Source: Chaunax sp. Z400 (Eukaryota > Chordata > Actinopteri > Lophiiformes > Chaunacidae). From it: 64,000 nucleotides of DNA. The notes under the pieces are model-generated. The model was not told the DNA's origin. It saw only the letters and a list, made by a program, of their open reading frames with translations, and did not search any database. A program made the translations under genes and the position numbers. Below are positions 35,325-45,772 of the stretch, piece by piece. Every line of letters begins with the position of its first letter. The first letter of the stretch is position 1. The stretch lies in contig JBAGJB010000221.1 in the NCBI GenBank assembly GCA_037577475.1, positions 284,134 through 348,133 of the forward strand, in the 5' to 3' direction.

Positions 35325-37913
35325 CTGTCATGGTGGCAGTGAAGGAGCGGCGGATGCGGGAGGGAGCAGAGTCGGTGAGGGGCATGGATAAGTGTTGCGT
35401 AGGTTTTGGGGTGCACGCCAGCAGGACCTATGCTTCACTGTACGAAGCAACTGACCGGGAGAGCAGGACGTGAGTATTGAGAAGTCATCATTTTTCAATT
35501 GTAAAAATTCACAGGTCAACTATGGAGAAAACACTCATTCGGTTTGCCCTGTTTGTCCATAGGTACGTGCAGTGGGTGACGCGCCAGAAGCCACAGGCCG
35601 GGTCGCGGCTGAAGCAGCTGCAGGTGTACTTGGTCGGTCGCACCAACCAGGATGCAGCGGCCAGAGTTCCAGCGGCTACTCCGCCTGCCCGCCAGGACAC
35701 AGCACGTCCGTCGACCAGTAAGACCCTCTCCCCTTGTTGTGTAGGCGTCTCACGAGTCCTGTTAAAAGTGCAAATGTCATACAGTCCTACATTCACTTCT
35801 TGTGCAGGCGCTGCATCCGGTGACCTGACGGACGACGTCCTCGTCGCCGCTGCTGTGGAGGTCGACTCTCAGCGTGAGTGCATTTTGGTTTTTTGTACGC
35901 CATGTCCTGTCAGTCGTTCAACTGGCTGGCTGGCTGACTGACTGACTGACTGACTGACTGGCTGAAATTTGCAGTTGCCAGGGATGCCGCAGCACCTGTC
36001 GCCCGCCCAGGACCTTCAGGACCCCCTCCCCCCAAACAGCTCGCGCAGCCCACCTCCACCGGTGCAGAGGTGAGATATAATTTTCTAGTAATAAGCAAAA
36101 TGATATTAGTACTTAAAATAGTACTGACGGATGCGATGTGAACGTTGCAGCTGCTGCCCAAGAAGTGGAGGAAGGCGCTGCCGGTGGAGCAGCAGGACTG
36201 GCTGGGCCGAGCTCTCTTCACCAGAGGTGTGGGAGGACATCCCGTCCTCGTCAGTGACCTCCATCTCTGGTGGTCCCCCCCAGGAGACCGGCCCCTGTAC
36301 GCGCAGCCCCCTGCCTCGTGCCATCCCTTTTTTCACACACGCTTCTTCCTGTGGGCGCCCTACAGGATGTGGGCGTGCAGGTTTGTGTGCAAGGGATGTG
36401 GCCACAAACTCACAGGGGCTGGTCTGTACAAGACGGTGCGGAGGGTCCTGGACATGACAGGCTGGTACTTCATGGGCACGGAGTACCTGGAATGCCTGTC
36501 ATGTAAGCGCAAGGTTGCTGCCTGGTCCCAGGATATCATGGACCAGCTGGACCTGGGGCACCAGATGCAGTTTCCTGCCATCCTGACCTACAAGTAAGCA
36601 GAAATAAGAAGGCTTGTGTATTTATTTATTCATTCAATTATTTACTGCAGCATAGCACACGATTGACCTCTTCACCACACACTCGGGTTGTCCTGCGACA
36701 AGGCGGTGGTGGGGCATTTGAGGGAGCGCACTTTGGGCAAAAGTGCGGCTTGCCTCAGAAAAACCTTGAGGGACCAGCACAGCTCAGAGTGGGCGGGGCG
36801 CGTCATCCGCTACCTCTCTGTGTTGGAGTTGCTCGGCGTCACGGAACAGCAGGACCTGCAGCAGCTGCCAAAGATGCCACCGGTGCCCTCTGCGTCCTGG
36901 CTGCTCTCCGTGTACGTGCGGGACGCCCTCGCCCGCCTGCCGGAGACCAAGGCCAGGCTTACCTCGGTGTTTGGCAGCATTTTGAAGCTGGACTCCACCA
37001 AGAAGGTGAGCTGTGATTAGGAAGATGCACGCATTTCTATGGATTGTGCTCTCAGTGTGTCCGACAATGTTTACTATTTGAAAGTATAATCGGTGTGTGA
37101 CGTGACAATGTTCTTCACTGTGTCTCATGCAGATGACCAAGAAACTGGCCGGTAAGGCCGCTGGGACAGCAGGATGGGTGACCAACGTGGGCAACGAGTA
37201 CGGGCAGGTGCTCATCTCCGTCCTCACCGCCTGCGAGGGGGATGGACTGGTAGCCATGGCGCAGGGGCTCATGCGGCGCTACAGGGAGGCCAGGGTGGCA
37301 CCCCCTCAGGTGCTCTACGTGGACTGGGACTGCTGCACTCGCAACCACCAGCCCAAGGTACCGTGGCGTCTCTCACACACAGACACACTGCTGACTGCAG
37401 CTGCCATTTAAAACGACTGACCGATTGATGATTCGTTGTTAGGTCGGGCTGATGTTTGGTGAGTGGGACCAGCTGATGGTCCGCCTGGATGTGTGGCACC
37501 TCTTGCGACGCTTCGCGAGGGGCGTCACCACCGACGCCAACCTGCTGTACGGCCCCTTCATGTCCCGCCTGTCCACTGCCATCTTTGAGTGGGACGGGGA
37601 GGATGTGGAGCGGCTGAAGAGGGCAAAGCAGTCCCAGATGGGGACGGGTGCCATCGTCCACCTGACCATTCCTGAGATGGCTCCTCACTGCCGGCGGCGG
37701 ATCAGGGCGCAGCCAGAAGCCGACCGTCTGATCCAGGAGGTGCTGGATCACTTCTGGAATGCTGTGGACACCATGGGGGTCCCGCTGATTGACCGCGCCA
37801 GGATGGGGGAGATCTGGATGACCCAGCGTCGCCACCTCCACTGCATCCAGGACCCAGAGGGAGTGCAGCTCTACACGAAGACGGGGGAGGTGACCAGGGG
37901 AGGGGTCAAGCTA
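35325..37913 (+). pseudogene. Transposase-like gene, copy C, 5'-truncated and 3'-replaced
   Basis: Begins inside exon 1 at the base equivalent to 29,813. Exons follow at 35,325-35,469, 35,563-35,717, 35,808-35,873, 35,975-36,069, 36,151-36,593, 36,687-37,005, 37,133-37,357 and 37,443-37,913, shifted by 5,511-5,513 from copy B, with splice sites kept. It lacks the promoter, first intron and the first ~135 codons. It ends in the same GGVKL followed by 9-bp array as copy B. Amino-acid differences from copy B include D-R-D to D-W-D in the LYVDxDCC motif, N to K and E to D in exon 6, P to R in exon 7, and R to M and P to H in exon 8. Most visible differences are non-synonymous, as expected for an unconstrained copy. 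Confidence 0.8.
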
Positions 37914-40900
37914 CATGTATTCATACTATACATACTGTACATACTGTTCATTCTACACATACGACTACTATTCATACTATACATACTATTCATACTGTAC
38001 ATACTATTTATACTATACATACTATTCATACTGTACATACTATTTATACTATACATACTATACATACTATACATACTATTCATACTATTCATACTGTACA
38101 TACTATACATACTATTCATACTGTACATACTATACATACTATACATACTATTCATACTATACATACTATTCATACTGTACATACTATACATACTATTCAT
38201 ATTGTACATACTATTCATACTGTACATACTATACATACTATTCATATTGTACATACTGTACATACTATACATACTATTCATACTATACATACTATTCATA
38301 CTATACATACTATTCATACTATACATACTATTTTTACTATACATACTATACATATAAATTCTATACATACTATGCATACCATGCATACCATACATACTAT
38401 TCATACTATACATACTATTCATACTATACATACTGTACATACTATTCATACTATATATACTGTACATACTATTTATACTATACATACTATACATACTATT
38501 TATACTATACATACTATTTATACTATACATACTATTCATACTGTACATACTATTCATACTATTCATAATGTACATACTATACATACTATTCATACTGTAC
38601 ATACTATACATACTGTACATACTATTCATACTGTACATACTATACATAGTATTCATACTGTACATACTATTCCTACTATACATACTATTCATACTGTACA
38701 TACTATTCCTACTATACATACTATACATACTATGCGTACTATTCATACTGTACATACTATACATACTATTCATACTATACATACTATTCCTACTATACAT
38801 ACTATTCATACTATTATTTCTACACATACTACTACTATACATACTATTCATACTATACATGCCATACATACTATTTATACTATACATACTATTCATACTA
38901 TACATACTGTTCATTCTACACATACTACTACTATTCATACTATACATACTATTCATACTATTCATACTGTACATACTATTTATACTAAACATACTGTTTA
39001 TTCTATACATACTATTCATACTGTACATACTATACATACTATTCATACTATTCATACTATACATACTATTCATACTGTACATACTATACATACTATTCAT
39101 ACTATACATACTATTCATACTAAACATACTGTTTATACTATACATACTATACATACTCTACATACTATACATACTATTTATACTATACATACTATTCATA
39201 CTGTACATACTATACATACTATTCATACTTTACATACATATACATAATATTTTTTACTAAACATACTATTTATACTATACATACTATTCATTCTATACAT
39301 ACTATTCATACTATACATACTATACATACTATTATTTCCACACATACTACTACTATACATACTATTCATACTATACATACTATTTTTTACTTTACATACT
39401 ATACATACTATTCATACTATACATATAAATTCTATACATACTATGCATACCATGCATACCATATATACTATTCATACTATACATGCCATACATACCATTT
39501 ATACTATACATACTATTCATACTGTACATACTATACATACTATTCATACTGTACATACTAATCATACTGTACATACTATTGATACTATAAAATACTATTC
39601 ATACTGTACATACTATTCATACTATACATACTATTCATACTATACATACTATTCATTCTATACATACTACTACTATTCATACTATACATACTATTCATAC
39701 TATACATATTATACATACTATTCATTCTACACATACTACTACTATACATACTATTCATACTATACATACTATTTTTACTATACATACTATACATATAAAT
39801 TCTATACATACTATGCATACCATGCATACCATACATACTATTCATACTATACATACTATACATACTATTCATTCTACACATACTACTACTATACATACTA
39901 TTCATACTATACATACTATACATACTATTCATACTATACATACTATTCATACTATACATATGAATTCTATACATACTATTCATACTGTACATACTATACA
40001 TACTATTCATACTATACATACTGTTCATTCTATACATACTATTCATACTATTCATACTATACATACTATACATACTACACATACTACTACTATACATACT
40101 ATTTATAGTATACATACTATTTTTACTATACATACTATACATACTATTCATACTGTACATACTATTCATACTATACATACTATACATACTATTCATACTA
40201 TACATACTGTTCATTCTATACATACTATTCATACTATACATACTACACATACTACTACTATACATACTATTCATACTATACATACTATTTTTACTATACA
40301 TACTATACATACTATTCATACTGTACATACTATTCATACTATACATACTATACATACTATTCATACTGTACATACTATTCCTACTATACATACTATACGT
40401 ACTATGCATACTATTCATACTGTACATACTATACATACTATTCATACTATACATACTATTCCTACTATACATACTATTCATACTACACATACTAGTCATA
40501 CTGTACATACTAGTCATACTGTACATACTATTTATACTATACATACTATACATACTATTTATACTATACATACTATTTATACTATACATACTATTCATAC
40601 TGTACATACTATTCATACTATTCATAATGTACATACTATACATACTATTCATACTGTACATACTATACATACTACTCATACTATTCATACTGTACATACT
40701 ATTCATAATGTACATACTATACATACTATTCATACTGTACATACTATACATACTACTCATACTATACATACTATTCGTACTATACATACTATACATACTA
40801 TTCATACTATTCATACTGTACATACTATACATACTATTCATACTGTACATACTATACATACTATTCATACTGTACATACTATACATACTATTCATACTGT

Positions 40901-41450
40901 ACATACTATTCATACTGTACATACTATACATACTATTCATGCTATACATACTATTCATACTGTACATACTATACATACTATTCATACTGTACATACTATT
41001 CATACTATTCATACTATACATACTGTACATACTATACATACTATTTATACTATACATACTATTCATACTGTACATACTATACATACTATTCATACTGTAC
41101 ATACTATTCATACTGTACATACTATACATACTATTCATACTATACATACTATTCATACTGTACATACTGTACATACTATTCATACTGTACATACTATTCA
41201 TACTATTCATACTATACATACTATTCATACTGTACATACTATACATACTATACATACTATTCATACTATACATACTATTCATACTAAACATACTGTATAT
41301 ACTACACATACTATTCATAATGTAGATACTATACATATTATTCATACTGTACATACTATACATATTATTCATACTGTACATACTATACATATTATTCATA
41401 CTGTACATACTATACATACTATACATACTGTACATACTATACATACTATA
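37914..41450. repeat. 9-bp CATACTATA-type array, ~3.5 kb
   Basis: Same repeat as 32,401-34,632 but longer and with more variants: TTCTACACATACTACTACTA blocks, CATGCATACCATGC blocks and ATATAAATTC interruptions, several themselves duplicated, as in 39,420-39,460 and 39,785-39,835. Higher-order duplications are therefore superimposed on the 9-bp unit. Long open frames are artefacts. Confidence 0.95.
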
Positions 41451-44400
41451 AAAGTTTATACTAAAGGTTTAACTAAAGGTTTATACTAAAGGTTTATACT
41501 AAAGGTTTAACTAAAGGTTTATACTAAAGGTTTAACTAAAGGTTTATACTAAAGGTTTATAATAAAGGTTTATACTAAAGGTTTATACTAAAGGTTTATA
41601 CTAAAGGTTTATAATAAAGGTTTATACTAAAGGTTTATACTAAAGGTTTATACTAAAGGTTTATACTAAAGGTTTATACTAAAGGTTTATACTAAAGGTT
41701 TATACTAAAGGTTTATAATAAAGGTTTATACTAAAGGTTTATACTAAAGGTTTATACTAAAGGTTTATAATAAAGGTTTATAATAAAGGTTTATACTAAA
41801 GGTTTATACTAAAGGTTTATACTAAAGGTTTATACTAAAGGTTTATAATAAAGGTTTATACTAAAGGTTTATACTAAAGGTTTATACTAAAGGTTTATAC
41901 TAAAGGTTTAACTAAAGGTTTATACTAAAGGTTCAACTAAAGGTTTATACTAAAGGTTTATACTAAAGGTTTATACTAAAGGTTTATACTAAAGGTTTAT
42001 TACTAAAGGTTTATTACTAAAGGTTTATAGTAAAGGTTTAACTAAAGGTTTAACTAAAGGTTTAACTAAAGGTTTAACTAAAGGTTTATACTAAATGTTT
42101 ATACTAAAGGTTTATACTAAAGGTTCAACTAAAGGTTTATACTAAAGGTTTATACTAAAGGTTTATACTAAAGGTTTATACTAAAGGTTTATACTAAAGG
42201 TTTAACTAAAGGTTTATACTAAAGGTTTAACTAAAGGTTTATACTAAAGGTTTAACTAAAGGTTTATACTAAAGGTTTAACTAAAGGTTTAACTAAAGGT
42301 TTAACTAAAGGTTTATACTAAAGGTTTATACTAAAGGTTTAACTAAAGGTTTATACTAAAGGTTTATACTAAACGTTTAACTAAAGGTTTAACTAAAGGT
42401 TTAACTAAAGGTTTATACTAAAGGTTTATACTAAAGGTTTATACTAAAGGTTTAACTAAAGGTTTATACTAAAGGTTTATACTAAAGGTTTTACTAAAGG
42501 TTTAACAAAAGGTTTATAGTAAAGGTTTATACTAAAGGTTTAACTAAAGGTTTATACTAAAGGTTTAACTAAAGGTTTATACTAAAGGTTTAACTAAAGG
42601 TTTATACTAAAGGTTTAACTAAAGGTTTATAGTAAAGGTTTATACTAAAGGTTTGACTAAAAGTTTATACTAAAGGTTTAACTAAAGGTTTATACTAAAG
42701 GTTTAACTAAAGGTTTATAGTAAAGGTTTATACTAGAGGTTTATACTAAAGGTTTATACTAAAGGTTTAACTAAAGGTTTAACTAAAGGTTTATACTAAA
42801 GGTTTATACTAAAGGTTTATACTAAAGGTTTATACAAAAGGTTTATACAAAAGGTTTATACTAAAGGTTTGACTAAAGGTTTAACTAAAGGTTTATACTA
42901 AAGGTTTAACTCAAGGTTTATACTAAAGGTTTAACTCAAGGTTTATACTAAAGGTTTATACTAAAGGTTTAACTAAAGGTTTAACTAAAGGTTAATGGTT
43001 TATACTAAAGGTTTATACTAAAGGTTTAACTAGAGGTTTATACTAAAGGTTTATACTAAAGGTTTAACTAAAGGTTTATACTAAAGGTTTATACTAAAGG
43101 TTTATACTAAAGGTTTAACTAAAGGTTTATACTAAAGGTTTATACTAAAGGTTTATACTAAAGGTTTATACTAAAGGTTTAACTAAAGGTTTATACTAAA
43201 GGTTTAACTAAAATTTTTATACTAAAGGTTTATACTAAACGTTTAACTAAAGGTTTAACTAAAGGTTTAACTAAAGGTTTATACTAAAGGTTTATACTAA
43301 AGGTTTATACTAAAGGTTTAACTAAAGGTTTATACTAAAGGTTTATACTAAAGGTTTTACTAAAGGTTTAACAAAAGGTTTATAGTAAAGGTTTATACTA
43401 AAGGTTTAACTAAAGGTTTATACTAAAGGTTTATACTAAAGGTTTAACTAAAGGTTTATACTAAAGGTTTAACTAAAGGTTTAACTAAAATTTTTATACT
43501 AAAGGTTTATACTAAAGGTTTGACTAAAAGTTTATACTAAAGGTTTAACTAAAGGTTTATACTAAAGGTTTAACTAAAGGTTTATAGTAAAGGTTTATAC
43601 TAAAGGTTTGACTAAAAGTTTATACTAAAGGTTTAACTAAAGGTTTATACTAAAGGTTTAACTAAAGGTTTATAGTAAAGGTTTATACTAGAGGTTTATA
43701 CTAAAGGTTTATACTAAAGGTTTAACTAAAGGTTTAACTAAAGGTTTAACTAAAGGTTTATACTAAAGGTTTATACTAAAGGTTTATACAAAAGGTTTAT
43801 ACAAAAGGTTTATACTAAAGGTTTGACTAAAGGTTTAACTAAAGGTTTATACTAAAGGTTTAACTCAAGGTTTATACTAAAGGTTTAACTCAAGGTTTAT
43901 ACTAAAGGTTTATACTAAAGGTTTAACTAAAGGTTTAACTAAAGGTTAATGGTTTATACTAAAGGTTTATACTAAAGGTTTAACTAGAGGTTTATACTAA
44001 AGGTTTATACTAAAGGTTTAACTAAAGGTTTATACTAAAGGTTTATACTAAAGGTTTATACTAAAGGTTTATACTAAAGGTTTAACTAAAGGTTTATACT
44101 AAAGGTTTATACTAAAGGTTTATACTAAAGGTTTATACTAAAGGTTTAACTAAAGGTTTATACTAAAGGTTTAACTAAAATTTTTATACTAAAGGTTTAT
44201 ACTAAAGGTTTGACTAAAAGTTTATACTAAAGGTTTAACTAAAGGTTTATACTAAAGGTTTAACTAAAGGTTTATAGTAAAGGTTTATACTAAAGGTTTA
44301 TACTAAAGGTTTAACTAAAGGTTTATACTAAAGGTTTATACTAAAGGTTTATACTAAAGGTTTAACTAGAGGTTTATACTAAAGGTTTAACTAAAGGTTT

Positions 44401-44497
44401 AACTAAAGGTTTAACTAGAGGTTTATACTAAAGGTTTAACTAAAGGTTTAACTAAAGGTTTAACTAAAGGTTTAACTAAAGGTTTATACTAAAGGTT
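41451..44497. repeat. 12/14-bp CTAAAGGTTT tandem array, ~3.0 kb
   Basis: Longest copy of this array. It joins the 9-bp array abruptly at about 41,451 and ends at the TG of a terminal repeat at 44,498. It contains visible higher-order duplication: a segment near 42,360-43,030 recurs near 43,230-43,970, including the odd GGTTAATGG unit. Confidence 0.95.
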
Positions 44498-44740
44498 TGT
44501 TGAGCCGCATTTTGTAATAACGGTGCATTTTGTAATAAACGTCCAAAATGTAATAACTTTTTCATTTCATTTTGTAATAAACTGCCGCATTTTGTAATAA
44601 ACTGCCCCAACGCATTTGGTAATAAATTTTGCCACATTATGTAATAAGTTATTACATTTTGAGAAGATTATTACAAAATGCACTTGCAACTTTTTTATTT
44701 TCTAGGAAATGTAATAACATGGTGCATTATGTAATAATAC
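44498..44740. mobile_element. Truncated TIR of the E1/integrase family
   Basis: Starts TGTTGAGCCGC and follows the 330-bp terminal repeat to about 44,740, then diverges. It lacks one TTTTGTAATAA unit of about 20 bp and has several base changes (CATTTGGTAA, TTTTCTAGGAAA, CATTATG), so it is an older, broken copy. The left neighbour is the CTAAAGGTTT array, as at E1. Confidence 0.85.
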
Positions 44741-44935
44741 CTATTATTGTTGTTTGTTAAACAATGAATTTATACAAGAGTGACTTTTTGTTGTTTTTTA
44801 TGCAATTTCCCTTAGAGCTATGTAGCCCAATAAATCTATGTATGACAGAACACGTTTGGAATTATATAGGCCAATAACTTGTGGCCAAATTCAAAGCTCT
44901 ACATGGTCTGTCACTCAGCCAGGGAGGGGAGGGCG
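44741..44935. other. Short unassigned spacer
   Basis: About 195 bp of single-copy-looking sequence between the truncated and intact terminal repeats, ending GGGGAGGGCG. Nothing coding seen. It may be part of an older element or the pre-insertion site of the integrase element. Confidence 0.5.
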
Positions 44936-45265
44936 TGTTGAGCCGCATTTTGTAATAACGGTGCATTTTGTAATAAACGTCCAAAATGTAATAACTTTTT
45001 CATTTCATTTTGTAATAAAGCCGCATTTTGTAATAAACTGCCGCATTTTGTAATAAACTGCCCCAACGCATTTTGTAATAAATTTTGCCGCATTATGTAA
45101 TAAGTTATTACATTTTGAGAAGATTATTACAAAATGCACTTGCAACTTTTTTATTCTCTAGAAAATGTAATAACATGGTGCATTACGTAATAACAATTCT
45201 AAAGCATTGTTTATTTGTTTGTTAATTGTATTTTATTTTACTTTAAAGTATTTGTAAAAGTTAGG
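44936..45265. mobile_element. 330-bp terminal repeat of the integrase/OTU element (left end)
   Basis: Same length and inner boundary (GTTAGG) as the TIRs of E1 and of the copy at 49,685, differing by very few bases (for example CCGCATTATG against CCACATTATG). Contains TTTTGTAATAA motifs spaced about 20 bp apart plus inverted ATTACAAAA copies. The opposite end next to the gene is not found in inverted orientation before 51,887. Confidence 0.85.
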
Positions 45266-45543
45266 CCTATTATTAGTATCACTGTATTAGCCTAGTAGCA
45301 GTACTTAGCAATTACTATCAGTACACTATTCAAAGGTTGCATTAACAGAGAATATTCTGTAAATTCCAGATTTTTTTTATTGGATACCAAAACCACATCA
45401 AGAATAGTTATAAACATCCAACAAACCGTATTATGCTTCTTATAATACAGAACAAAACTCTGGGTATCAAAATTTAATCCATTCGTAAACATTAACATAT
45501 GCACATACAAAATAGAAACGCTGATGAATAGGTAAAGAACAGC

Positions 45544-45549
45544 TTTATT
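45544..45549 (-). terminator. Candidate polyadenylation signal of the integrase gene
   Basis: AATAAA on the minus strand about 225 bp downstream of the stop at 45,773. Plausible by position only. Confidence 0.35.
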
Positions 45550-45772
45550 TATGCATTTATAGAACCTTTCAACAACAATAAATGCAACCAACACATGCAG
45601 GCTTGCGGCCAATTTAAAATAATAATGAACCAATGAATATAAGTTCTACCTTAAACAACGTAAGTGTCTTCTGCTTGTTTAGAGAGCTGCTGTGACCAGC
45701 AAATTTCTCCACTAAGATTAATTTTAAACAAATATGAAATTGCCTCAAAAGGCTAAACAAACAACAAAATTT

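Noticed and set aside
39585..41489. 619-codon minus and 558-codon plus open frames
   Set aside because: Same 9-bp array artefact; no start context, no non-repetitive sequence.
41451..44497. Telomere-like repeat
   Set aside because: Vertebrate telomeres are TTAGGG. CTAAAGGTTT in 12/14-bp units does not match, and the array is internal in both orientations.
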